Of a stretch of 64,000 bases of DNA, positions 8,089 through 15,805 are shown piece after piece. The first letter of the stretch is position 1; each line of letters starts with the position of its first letter. A program made the position numbers and the translations under genes. The stretch is taken from assembly GCF_000718305.1 (NCBI RefSeq), contig NZ_JOFQ01000001.1:806001-870000 (forward strand), read 5' to 3'. The notes under the pieces are model-generated. The model worked only from the letters and a program-made list of their open reading frames with translations, was not told the origin of the DNA and did no database searches. Origin of the DNA: Streptomyces niger (GTDB lineage Bacteria; Actinomycetota; Actinomycetes; Streptomycetales; Streptomycetaceae).

Positions 8089-9321
8089 GTGTGGGAACGG
8101 ATCGCCGCCGGATGGCGATGGCTGGGGCGTGAGGGTGCCGCGGTCGGGCGTACGGTGCGGTACGCGGCGCGCGCTTCGGGTCCGGAGCGCGACACGATGG
8201 TGCAGGCGCTGAAGATGGCGGGGGCGGCGATCGCCGCGTGGGCGCTGGCCGGGTGGTGGCTGAAGGCCCCGCTGGCGCTGATGGCACCGTGGACGGCGCT
8301 CGCCCTGGTCGACGCGACGGTCTACCGTTCGCTGCGCTCCGGACTGCAGCAGATCTGCGTGATCGTGATCGGCGCCGTGTGGGCGTCCCTCGCGATGGCG
8401 ATGGCCGGCGGATCCACCCTGGGCGCCATGATCATCGCCCTGCCGGTGCTGGCCCTGGTGGGCACCTACCGCCGTTTCGGCACGCAGGGCGTCTACGGAG
8501 CGACGACGGCGTTGTTCATCATCACGTACGGCGCCTACTCGCTCAGCGAAGTGGGCCACCGGCTGCTGGAGACCTGCATCGGCGCCGTCATCGGCATCAC
8601 CGTGAACGCGTTCGTCTTCCCGCCGGTGCATCTGCGCAACGTCCGTGAGCAGTTGCAGCGCCTGCCGCGCGACAGCGCCGACCTGTTGCGCCGCATGTCC
8701 GAGGAACTGCGCGAGGAGTGGGGCACGGCCGAGGCCGAGGAGTGGCGGGACCGGGCGCGGCGCCTCCAGCCGATCCTGCGCTCGCTGGCCGACGCGCGGC
8801 AGTGGACCGATGAGAGCCTGCGGCTCAACCCCGCCTGGAACCTGCGGCGGACCGGTGCGCATCCGCCGCCGGAGTCGGAGGACGCCCGCTGGCACGGCAT
8901 CGCCGAGCACCTGACGGTCATCACCCGGGCGCTGTCCAGGTCGGCGGACGAGGAGAGCCAGCTCGCCCGCCCCACGCCCGCGTTCCTCGACCGGTACGCG
9001 AAGCTGGCCGAGTGGACGGCGGAGGCGTGCGCGGCCGAGGCCGACCTGTTCGACGAGCCCGAGGACGGGGCGACGGTACGGGACCGGCAGCACCGGGCGG
9101 CGCAGGAGGCCTGGCAGATCTACCACGAGCTGGCGGGCGCCTTCGGCGAGCACACCGGGCCGGCCGCGGCGGTGAGCGGTGAACTGCTGGTCGAGACCCG
9201 GCAGCTGCTCTCCGCGCTCCCCCTCCCCGACGGCAGCGGGTCGCAGGAGCCGAAGCGGAGCCCGCGGCGCGGCCGGCGGACGGGCCCGACCGTCAACGGC
9301 GTGGCGGGAGGCGGAGCGTGA
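8089..9321 (+). CDS. FUSC/aromatic acid exporter family membrane protein
   Basis: 410 aa from a GTG at 8089 with AGGAG about 9 nt upstream; frames further upstream are Arg-rich noise. Residues about 43-185 contain closely spaced hydrophobic helices (AGAAIAAWALAGWW, ICVIVIGAVWASLAMAMAG, MIIALPVLALVG, LFIITYGAYSL, CIGAVIGITVNAFVF), which is the half-size FUSC membrane unit. The C-terminal 220 residues are charged and helical, probably cytoplasmic. Relatives export aromatic acids or similar compounds. It stands alone between a convergent SpoIIE remnant and a GvpU-like gene on the other strand. Transport substrate is unknown. Confidence 0.8.
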   Translation: MWERIAAGWRWLGREGAAVGRTVRYAARASGPERDTMVQALKMAGAAIAAWALAGWWLKAPLALMAPWTALALVDATVYRSLRSGLQQICVIVIGAVWASLAMAMAGGSTLGAMIIALPVLALVGTYRRFGTQGVYGATTALFIITYGAYSLSEVGHRLLETCIGAVIGITVNAFVFPPVHLRNVREQLQRLPRDSADLLRRMSEELREEWGTAEAEEWRDRARRLQPILRSLADARQWTDESLRLNPAWNLRRTGAHPPPESEDARWHGIAEHLTVITRALSRSADEESQLARPTPAFLDRYAKLAEWTAEACAAEADLFDEPEDGATVRDRQHRAAQEAWQIYHELAGAFGEHTGPAAAVSGELLVETRQLLSALPLPDGSGSQEPKRSPRRGRRTGPTVNGVAGGGA

Positions 9322-9640
9322 ATCGGACGGTTCTTCCGTCCTCCGTCGGGTGGGCGCCCCGGCTGTCGGCGAGGCCGTCGACGAGGAAGAGGCATCGCCC
9401 GGACTCGGCAGCGTATGCACCCCCTCGCCGGGCGCGGCCGGCAGGACCGGCAGGTGTCCGGCCGAGCGGATGGTCAGCTGCCCGGCGTCCGGCCTGATGA
9501 CCAGGTAGCAGCAGGTGACCAGCCGGCCGGGGAGGTCGGCGACGGCCGTGTCCAGTACCTGTAGGAGCCGGTCCGGTGGTATGCCCGGTTCGGCCAGGGC
9601 GTTGGCCGCTGACCGCAGTTGCCCCGTGACGGACGTCTCT
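9322..9640 (-). pseudogene. Remnant of a SpoIIE/PP2C-type phosphatase
   Basis: On the minus strand, just after the MarR stop, the translation contains the core of a SpoIIE phosphatase: GQLRSAANAL, DLPGRLVTCCYLVI, GQLTIRSAGHLPVL. The frame then loses similarity, and the expected continuation (CLFLVDGLADSRG) appears in a shifted frame near 9330-9400, so a frameshift or small deletion is present. The N-terminal sensor part, the first metal-binding Asp motif and the C-terminus are missing, and the downstream sequence is the antisense of the FUSC gene. Full-length relatives dephosphorylate anti-anti-sigma factors. I read this as a decayed gene fragment, not a functional protein. Confidence 0.65.
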
Positions 9641-9641
9641 C

Positions 9642-10088
9642 CTACGCCGGGTCGGGGGCGGGCGGGTCGCCCCAGGGGGTTTCGAGGGCCGCGCGCAGGG
9701 CGTCGGCCGTCTCGCGGCCGATGCGTGCGGCGAGCCGGCTCTCCAGCCGGGCGAGGACGCGCTCCGCCTGCTGATGCGCGTGCGCGCCCGCCGGGGTGCG
9801 CCGGATCAGGCGCTGCCGGGCGGAGGCGGGGTGGGCCGTCTGCTCCAGCAGCCCGGCGTCGACGAGGCCGTGCACGGCCTGGTGGGCGGTCTGCCGGGTG
9901 ACGCCCATGCGCCGGGCCAGCTCGGAGACGGTGGTGCCCGCCTCGTCCAGGACGGCGAAGAGCTGGAGCTGGGGCAGGGAGACCGGTGTCGCGCCGTCGG
10001 CCGCCATGGCTGCCAGCAGGCCCTCGTCGAACCAGCGCCGGGCGTCGCCGAGCAGCTGCGGAAGGCTGCGGTGGGGTTCCGCCGTCAC
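9642..10088 (-). CDS. MarR-family transcriptional regulator
   Basis: 148 aa. A winged helix-turn-helix lies at about residues 38-105 (LPQLQLFAVLDEAGTTVSELARRMGVTRQTAHQAVHGLVDAGLLEQ, then the wing RQRLIRRTPAG), flanked by N- and C-terminal helices for dimerisation, as in MarR. These proteins bind inverted repeats as dimers and release on binding a phenolic or other small ligand, or on oxidation. It is divergent from the cupin dioxygenase gene with 138 bp between the starts, and two identical TGTCAG-N5-CTGACA repeats lie in that gap. It is very probably the repressor of the cupin/esterase pair and of itself. Confidence 0.9.
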   Translation of the reverse strand: MTAEPHRSLPQLLGDARRWFDEGLLAAMAADGATPVSLPQLQLFAVLDEAGTTVSELARRMGVTRQTAHQAVHGLVDAGLLEQTAHPASARQRLIRRTPAGAHAHQQAERVLARLESRLAARIGRETADALRAALETPWGDPPAPDPA

Positions 10089-10156
10089 GTCCGCCCCTTT
10101 CCTCTGTCGTGCTCACGCCGGGCGTCCGCGATCGGTTGCCACGGCCCGGACTCCCA

Positions 10157-10173
10157 TGTCAGTCTACCTGACA
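10157..10173. promoter_or_regulatory. MarR operator candidate 1
   Basis: A perfect inverted repeat TGTCAG-N5-CTGACA in the gap between the divergent marR and cupin genes. It matches the arms and spacing of the repeat at 10181-10197. Confidence 0.75.
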
Positions 10174-10180
10174 CAGCGGT

Positions 10181-10197
10181 TGTCAGCCTGCCTGACA
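10181..10197. promoter_or_regulatory. MarR operator candidate 2
   Basis: Second copy of TGTCAG-N5-CTGACA, with its centre 24 bp from the first. The site lies about 30 bp before the cupin start, so a bound MarR dimer would block transcription of the cupin gene. Confidence 0.75.
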
Positions 10198-10226
10198 TTC
10201 GCCTGCCGCCGTTCAAGGAGAGACCG

Positions 10227-10784
10227 ATGACCCTCGAATACGCCACTCGCTACCGGAGCGCCTCCCGCATACCGCCCGAGCCCGGCAAGCCGTACTTCAT
10301 CGAGAAGGGCGAGGGCGACCGGGCCCACCTCTTCGGCGACCTGATCACCGTCTACGCCGGCGGCGAGCAGACCGAGAACACCTTCAACTTCTTCACCGTC
10401 GAGGGCCCGAAGGGCGACATCATCCCGGCCCACGTGCACGCCGACACCTACGAGGTGTTCTACGTGACGGCCGGCGCGGTCCGGCTCTTCGTCGTGGACA
10501 CCGAGGGCGAGGAGCAGGAGAAGCTGCTCACCCCCGGCGACTTCGGCTTCGTCCCGAAGAACTGCACGCACGCCTACCGCATGGAGCGCCACCACAGCCA
10601 GGTCGTCGGCGTCGCGGCGGGCCCCGGCGGTACCTTCGAGCGGTTCTTCGAGACCCTCGGCGCGCCCACCGAGCAGCCGGGACTGCCGCCGGAGCCGGTC
10701 GTCCCCGCGCCGCACAAGTTCGGCACCGTCCCGCACGAGTACGACGTGCGATTCCTCCCCGACCACCAGTGGCGGACCCGGTGA
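10227..10784 (+). CDS. Cupin-domain quercetin 2,3-dioxygenase family protein
   Basis: 185 aa, ATG preceded by AAGGAGA. It is a single-domain protein with a cupin core at about residues 58-135: motif 1 carries the metal-ligand set HVHADTYEVFYVTAG (two His and a Glu), and motif 2 has PKNCTHAYR with the third His. The rest resembles bacterial quercetinases, which cleave the flavonol C ring with release of CO, but other cupin activities are possible. The stop overlaps the start of an esterase gene, so they form an operon, facing a MarR regulator that could sense a plant phenolic. That flavonoid link is inferred from family and context. Confidence 0.82.
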   Translation: MTLEYATRYRSASRIPPEPGKPYFIEKGEGDRAHLFGDLITVYAGGEQTENTFNFFTVEGPKGDIIPAHVHADTYEVFYVTAGAVRLFVVDTEGEEQEKLLTPGDFGFVPKNCTHAYRMERHHSQVVGVAAGPGGTFERFFETLGAPTEQPGLPPEPVVPAPHKFGTVPHEYDVRFLPDHQWRTR

Positions 10785-11683
10785 CCGCCGCCCCGCCGAC
10801 GGTCCGGGAGCTGATCCCCGCGCCGCACCCGGACGTCGCCCCGCTGCCGCCGGCCGCCCCGCGCGAGCCCGGCGTACGCGTCCTGCGCGGCGTTCCCTAC
10901 GGCGAGCTGCCGGGCAGCCGCCCCCTGGAGCTCGACCTGTGGCTGCCCGGGGCCAACGCGTCCGGGCCCGCCCCGCTGGTGCTGTTCGTGCACGGCGGGG
11001 CCTGGCGGCGCGGCCGGCGCGACGACATGGGCATGCGGATGCGCGACTGGGCGCCGGGGCCGTTCGCGCGCCTCGCTGCGGCGGGCCTCGCCGTCGCCTG
11101 CGCCGACTACCGGCTCAGCGGTGAAGCCGCCTTCCCCGCCCCGCTCGACGATCTGCGCGCCGCGCTTCGCTGGCTCACGCTGCGCTCCGCCGAACTGGGC
11201 ATCGACACCGGCCGGACGGTGGTGTGGGGCGAGTCGGCGGGCGGCCACCTGGCGTCCCTCCTCGCCCTCGCCCCGGGCCCCGGCGTCCCGGCCCCCGTCG
11301 GCGCCGTCGTCTGGTACGGGCCCAGCGACCTGACCGCACCCCGTGCGCCCTTCGACCCGCACGACGCCGGTACGCCCGAAGCGCTGCTGCTCGGCGCGGC
11401 CCCGGCCGGCTGCCCGGACCGAGCCCTGGCCGCCAGCCCGCTCGCCCACGCACACGCCGGGGCGCCACCCTTCCTCCTCGTGCACGGCGATGCCGACACG
11501 ATGGTGTCGTGCACGCACAGCGAAGCCCTCGCCGACGCCCTGCGGTCCGCCGGCGCACCGGCCGAGCTGCGGGTGGAACCGGGCGCCGACCACGGGTGGC
11601 ACGGACTCACGGACGACCGGGTCGCGGACGTCTTCACCCACTCCCTGCGCTTCGCCCGGCGGCTCGTCGCACGAGGGGACTGA
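10781..11683 (+). CDS. Alpha/beta hydrolase (acetyl-esterase/carboxylesterase type)
   Basis: About 300 aa. The GTG at 10781 overlaps the cupin stop by 4 bp (GTGA); an alternative GTG is at 10769. Motifs: oxyanion-hole VHGGAWRRG, the nucleophile elbow GESAGG, a late Asp in VHGDADTMV and His in ADHGWHG. There is no signal peptide, so it is cytoplasmic. It resembles the hormone-sensitive-lipase/BD-FAE group that hydrolyses small acyl or aryl esters. Translational coupling to the cupin gene suggests both act on the same compound, for example an ester or glycoside derivative of a flavonoid. That link is an inference. Confidence 0.85.
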   Translation: MTAAPPTVRELIPAPHPDVAPLPPAAPREPGVRVLRGVPYGELPGSRPLELDLWLPGANASGPAPLVLFVHGGAWRRGRRDDMGMRMRDWAPGPFARLAAAGLAVACADYRLSGEAAFPAPLDDLRAALRWLTLRSAELGIDTGRTVVWGESAGGHLASLLALAPGPGVPAPVGAVVWYGPSDLTAPRAPFDPHDAGTPEALLLGAAPAGCPDRALAASPLAHAHAGAPPFLLVHGDADTMVSCTHSEALADALRSAGAPAELRVEPGADHGWHGLTDDRVADVFTHSLRFARRLVARGD

Positions 11684-11710
11684 GCGTTCGTCGCACGAGG
11701 GGACTGAGCG
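11664..11710. repeat. Direct repeat of 23 bp at the end of the esterase gene
   Basis: The segment 11664-11686, containing the last codons and stop of the esterase gene, is repeated exactly at 11688-11710 in the non-coding DNA that follows. It looks like a recent tandem duplication. Confidence 0.8.
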
Positions 11711-11829
11711 GGGGCACGAGCCGGACGACCGTACGTGGCCCGGCCCGCCGCCGGCCGGCCTCACCCCGCCGTTCGCGGCATGAGTCGGGGCCCGATACGA
11801 GGTCAGCGGCGGGGGGCGACGGTGGGCGG

Positions 11830-14685
11830 TCAGCGGGGCGCGGCGGAGCCTCCCGCGCGGTCCACCAGGCGGGCCAGCTCCAGCCGGGAGCGCACGCCCA
11901 GCACCGCGAAGACGTTCCGCAGGTGGTGGTCGACGGTCCGGGGACTCACCGAGAGCCGGAGGGCCACCTCGCGGTTGGTGGCGCCCTCCGCCACGCAGCG
12001 GGCGATCCGCAGCTGCTGCGGGGTGAGGTCCGCGAGCGGGCCGGGTCGCCCGGGGGCCGGTGGCTCGGCGCCGGCCGGTGCGTCCCCGGTGGCACGTAGT
12101 TCGGCGCGGGCCTGCTCGGTCCAGGCGCGGGCGCCGCATCCCTCGAACGCGACGAGCGCGTCCCGCAGCAGGCCTCTGGCGGGACCGGGACGGCGGCGGC
12201 GCCGCAGCCACTTGCCGTGCAGCAGCAGGGTCCGGGCACGTTCGAAGTCGTTGACGGTGTCCTCGTGGCGCGCGCGGGCCTCCTCGTAGTAGGCGTCGGC
12301 CGCCGCGACCCGGCCACCACCGGCCCCGGCCCCCGCCAGCAGCGCACGGCAGCGCGCCAGTTGGGCGGGGGCCGCGGGGTCGGCGCCGAGGTCGGCCCAG
12401 ACGGCGAACTCCTCGACGGCGGCGCGTGCCGCGTCGGGCGCGCCCGCCTGCACCGCCGCCTCCGCGTAACAGGGCACGGCCAGCATGCGGACGGCGAAAT
12501 GGCCCTGCCGCGGGCCGGGGCGCACCAGCGGGCCGAGCCGGGCAGCGGCCTCGTCGACGCGGCCGGCGCCCAGGTCGGCCCGCGCGAGGGCCCAGCCGGT
12601 GAGGGTGAGGACCTGGACCAGGCCGTGCGGCGCCGCGACGGCGCCGGCCGCGCTCGCATGGGCGGTGAGCGCGTCGGTGTCGCCCTCGACGGAGGCGACG
12701 AGCGCCAGGATCGCGTGCTGGTGCGCTGCGATGTTGCGCTGCCCGGTGCGGTACGCGGTCCGCAGTCCTTCCTCGGCGTGGACGCGGGCGCGCGGGTGCC
12801 GGCCGGCCCGGAGTTCGCCGTAGGCCAGGTGCTCCAGGGCCTGCGGTACGAGCGTGGTGCGGCCCAGCGCGCGGGCGCTCGCGAGGGCGCGGGCGTTGAT
12901 TCGGCAGGCCGCCGCGAGGTCGCCGACGATCAGCGCGGCGACCCCGGCCCGCAGCAGTACCTCGGGGGCCGCTGCCTGATCGGTCCGCGCGAGCAGCCGC
13001 CGCAGCGGCCCGACCCCGGCGTCGAGCCGCCCGCTCAGCACGGCCGCCATGCCGATGCGGTAGTCCTCGGGAAGCCGCCCGAAGACTCCCCCGCCTGCGT
13101 CCCCTCCCCCTCCCCCTCCCCCTTCCCCTTCCTCTTTCTCTTTCTCGTCCGGCGCGTCGCCGAGCGCTTCCACGTACGCGGCCGCGTCGCCCATGGCCCA
13201 GGCGGCTTCCGTGGCGGCGAGCCGTGCGGTCAGGGTCGCGGCGGGGTCGTGGGGGCCGAGGAGGGCGGCCGCGAGCAGGAGTTCTTCCCTGGCGTCGGCG
13301 ACCGGGCCGTCCCGGAGGGACAGCAGGCCGTGGACCAGTTCGGCCCGGCCGCGTACCGGCAGCGCGGCGGGCAGCGCCCGCACCGGGGCCAGCAGCTCGC
13401 GGGCGTGTGCGTGGCGGCCCGCGAGGCGCGCGTGGTCGGCCGCCTCGGTCAGCCGGGTGGCCCGCTCGGTGTCGTCCTCGGTGAGACGCGCCGCAACGGC
13501 CAGCGCCACCGCGCGTTCCTCGTGCGAGAGGTACGTCCCTTCGGCCTGTGCGGCGCCGGCCAGCCGGGCGGCGAGCGCGGGCGCCGGCCCGTCGGCCGCC
13601 AGGGCACGGTGGACCAGGTGCGGCAGCGGACGCCCAGGGTCGCCTTCGCTCGCCGAGGCCAGCAGCGCGTGGGCGGCGCGCCGCCGGGCGAGCGGCGCGC
13701 CTTCGTACAGGGCCCGGCGCAGTGGCGCGCCGGCGAAGTGGATTCGGTCGTCCTCGATACGCACCAGCCCCGCGGCCTCCGCCGGTTCCGGAGCGGTGTC
13801 TCCGAGCCCGGCGGCAGTGGCGGCCCGCAGGACGAGTGCCGCATCGGCGCCCGGGCCGTCGGGGTGGTGTTCCTGCGCGGCGGCGGCCAGCAGCAGGAAC
13901 CGGCGGGTGTCGGGCGGCAGTTCGGCGGGGCGGGCGCCGTAGGCGCGGAGCAGCGTGGCGGGGTCGGCGAGCGGGCGCGGCAGCGGGGCGAGGCCGGCGA
14001 GCTGTTGCGGGGTGAGGCCTGCTGCGAGTTCGCGGAGCAGCCGGGGGTTGCCATCGGCGGCGCGGGCCAGCGCGTCCCGGACGGCCGGGGCTGCGCGGCC
14101 GTCGGTGAGGTCGGCGAGGAGTGCGGCCGCTGCGGGGCCGTCGAGGGGGCCGAGCCGGAGGCGGGGCAGTCCGGCGAGGGCGGGGTCGTGGGCGCGGTGG
14201 TCGGCGACCGACAGCAGCAGGCCGACGGGGGCCGGCGAGGTGCGCAGGAGCCGGGCACAACGGCCCAGTTCCATAAGGGTCGGCGTGTCCCACAGGTGGA
14301 CGTCGTCGACGCACAGCAGGAGGGGGTGGTCCGCGGCCGCGGGCCGTAACGACATGAGCAGGTCGTCCCGTTCGGGTGCCCGGCCGCGGCCGGCCGGCGG
14401 CCGGGCGCCGGTGACCGCGTGGACGAGGGCGCGGACTCCCCCGTACGGCCGCGCGCCGTCCGCGGCGGTGGCCCGTACGAGGAGGGCGCGGCCCGGCCGG
14501 AATTCCTGGACGGCGCGTTCGAGGAACGCGGTGCGGCCCAGGCCGGGGCCGGCCGCGCACACCAGAGCGCCTCCCGTGCCGTGTGCCAGGCTGCTCATGA
14601 GGGTGTGCGCGGTGGACAGTTCGGTGTCCCTGCCGTGGATCCGGAGAGGACTGCGCGCGGTCTGCGATCCGGTCACGTCCGTCAC
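11830..14685 (-). CDS. Large ATP-binding LuxR-family (LAL-type) transcriptional regulator
   Basis: 951 aa, GTG start. An N-terminal AAA/STAND-like ATPase region (about residues 15-300) has a P-loop-like GPGLGRT with Arg in place of the usual Lys and a Walker B-like LLLCVDDVHLWD. It is followed by a long alpha-helical, TPR-like Ala-rich middle. A LuxR/NarL helix-turn-helix stands at about 884-943 (LTPQQLRIARCVAEGATNREVALRLSVSPRTVDHHL). LAL proteins activate secondary-metabolite or catabolic genes, often switched by ATP or a sugar. A low-complexity Lys/Glu then Gly-rich stretch near residues 512-530 interrupts the middle domain and is encoded by a G-rich tract (13101-13146). The neighbours are esterases on both sides; the target is unknown. 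Confidence 0.9.
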   Translation of the reverse strand: MTDVTGSQTARSPLRIHGRDTELSTAHTLMSSLAHGTGGALVCAAGPGLGRTAFLERAVQEFRPGRALLVRATAADGARPYGGVRALVHAVTGARPPAGRGRAPERDDLLMSLRPAAADHPLLLCVDDVHLWDTPTLMELGRCARLLRTSPAPVGLLLSVADHRAHDPALAGLPRLRLGPLDGPAAAALLADLTDGRAAPAVRDALARAADGNPRLLRELAAGLTPQQLAGLAPLPRPLADPATLLRAYGARPAELPPDTRRFLLLAAAAQEHHPDGPGADAALVLRAATAAGLGDTAPEPAEAAGLVRIEDDRIHFAGAPLRRALYEGAPLARRRAAHALLASASEGDPGRPLPHLVHRALAADGPAPALAARLAGAAQAEGTYLSHEERAVALAVAARLTEDDTERATRLTEAADHARLAGRHAHARELLAPVRALPAALPVRGRAELVHGLLSLRDGPVADAREELLLAAALLGPHDPAATLTARLAATEAAWAMGDAAAYVEALGDAPDEKEKEEGEGGGGGGGDAGGGVFGRLPEDYRIGMAAVLSGRLDAGVGPLRRLLARTDQAAAPEVLLRAGVAALIVGDLAAACRINARALASARALGRTTLVPQALEHLAYGELRAGRHPRARVHAEEGLRTAYRTGQRNIAAHQHAILALVASVEGDTDALTAHASAAGAVAAPHGLVQVLTLTGWALARADLGAGRVDEAAARLGPLVRPGPRQGHFAVRMLAVPCYAEAAVQAGAPDAARAAVEEFAVWADLGADPAAPAQLARCRALLAGAGAGGGRVAAADAYYEEARARHEDTVNDFERARTLLLHGKWLRRRRRPGPARGLLRDALVAFEGCGARAWTEQARAELRATGDAPAGAEPPAPGRPGPLADLTPQQLRIARCVAEGATNREVALRLSVSPRTVDHHLRNVFAVLGVRSRLELARLVDRAGGSAAPR
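13101..13146 (-). repeat. 46-bp homopurine tract with five closely spaced G-runs in the LAL gene
   Basis: All 46 bases are pyrimidines on the plus strand. The coding strand therefore has five runs of four or five G separated by one or two A, followed by an A/G-rich part. It codes for the Lys/Glu/Gly low-complexity insert of the LAL protein. The G-run pattern fits a stable G-quadruplex in the coding strand and mRNA. Confidence 0.8.
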
Positions 14686-14762
14686 GTTACTGGCGTGTAA
14701 CCGGTCACGGAACCCCTCCGTCCGGCCGGCTCACCGGCCTCGTCGGTCCCCGTGGGCTCCGG

Positions 14763-15695
14763 TCAGGAGGTGTGCGGGCAATTGCCCCGGTACTCCTCGA
14801 TCGTCAGGCTCGGCCGGGGCAGCGGGCAGAGGAACTGCTCGTAGCGGGTGTCGTTGTCGATGAACCGCTTGAGCCACGAAATGCTGTACTTGGCGATGGT
14901 GGTGTTGGAGGTGTTCGGCGTGAAGTGGGTGGCGCCGTTCAGCTCCAGGTACGCCTTGTCCAGCGATCCGGGCAGACTCTCGTAGAACGGCTCGGAGTGC
15001 GTGGCGACCGGGGCGATGGTGTCCCCGTCCGCGCCGACGACCAGGGTCGGAGTGGAGATCTCCGGCCAGGTCTTGTCCAGGTTCCAGCCGGTCAGCGGGA
15101 TCGCCGCCTGGAGGGACGGCCGGCTCTTGGCGGCCTCCAGCGTGCCGCCGCCGCCCATCGAGTGGCCCATGACGCCGAGTCGGCTGCTGTCGATGCGGCT
15201 GCGCACCGCGCTGCGCTGGGTCAGGTAGTCCAGTGCGGCGAGGAGCTGCCGGCCCCGGCTGTCGGGCTGGTCGAGCGTGGTGTTGGTGTCGATGGTGAAC
15301 ACCACGAAGCCCTGGGAGGCCAGCCGCGGGCCGAGCCAGGCGATGGACGACTGGTAGGCGGTGTAGCCGGGCGAGATCGCGATGGCCCCGAAGGTGCCGT
15401 CGGCGGTGGAGGTCGGGTAGTAGATGGTGCCGCCGCCGAAGCCGGTGACGCTGAGGGAGGAGACGGTGGTCTGGGAGACGGCGTACGGGCCGCGGGAGGC
15501 CTCGATGCTGGACTCGGTGGGTGCGGGCCCGCGCTCGTACGGATTGTCCGCGGCTCCGGCGGGCAGGGCCTGGGAGGTGAGCAGGGAGCCCGCGGCCAGG
15601 AGCCCGGCCAGTCCCCACCGCGTCAGGCGGGTTCTGAGCCGGCCGGGTCCCCGGCGCTGCGGAGCACTGACGGACACACTGCTGTGCTGCTGCAC
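14763..15695 (-). CDS. Secreted cutinase/polyester hydrolase of the TfCut2 (PET-hydrolase) type
   Basis: 310 aa from a GTG with GAGAGGA about 6 nt upstream. Residues 1-48 form an Arg-rich then hydrophobic signal peptide ending PAGA; the mature protein starts DNPYERGP. From there it closely follows the Thermobifida fusca cutinase/leaf-compost-cutinase group: FGGGTIYYP (87-94), oxyanion Tyr111 in SPGYTA, nucleophile Ser179 in GHSMGGGG with Met180, aromatic-clamp Trp204, Asp225 in [13 protein letters not shown], His257 in GATHFTPN, and the C-terminal Cys290-Cys306 pair. Known relatives hydrolyse cutin, suberin, triglycerides and, for several, polyethylene terephthalate. Its natural role here is probably plant cuticle breakdown beside the pectin genes. 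Activity on PET is a prediction only. Confidence 0.92.
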   Translation of the reverse strand: MQQHSSVSVSAPQRRGPGRLRTRLTRWGLAGLLAAGSLLTSQALPAGAADNPYERGPAPTESSIEASRGPYAVSQTTVSSLSVTGFGGGTIYYPTSTADGTFGAIAISPGYTAYQSSIAWLGPRLASQGFVVFTIDTNTTLDQPDSRGRQLLAALDYLTQRSAVRSRIDSSRLGVMGHSMGGGGTLEAAKSRPSLQAAIPLTGWNLDKTWPEISTPTLVVGADGDTIAPVATHSEPFYESLPGSLDKAYLELNGATHFTPNTSNTTIAKYSISWLKRFIDNDTRYEQFLCPLPRPSLTIEEYRGNCPHTS

Positions 15696-15805
15696 GACGA
15701 AGTTCCTCTCGGTCGCGGTCGCTGACGGCTGCCACTTTCGTGCCGCGCCGCTCCCGGCACATCGGCAGAATCACCGGCCTTGACCGTGCGCGCGTCCGGC
15801 CGTCG

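Noticed and set aside
11664..11710. An attachment site formed by the exact 23-bp direct repeat
   Set aside because: The copies are adjacent, with nothing between them and no recombinase. A slippage duplication explains it.
10574..14560. A 1328-codon minus-strand open frame
   Set aside because: Overlaps the LAL gene in another frame and is almost only Arg/Pro/Ala/Gly.
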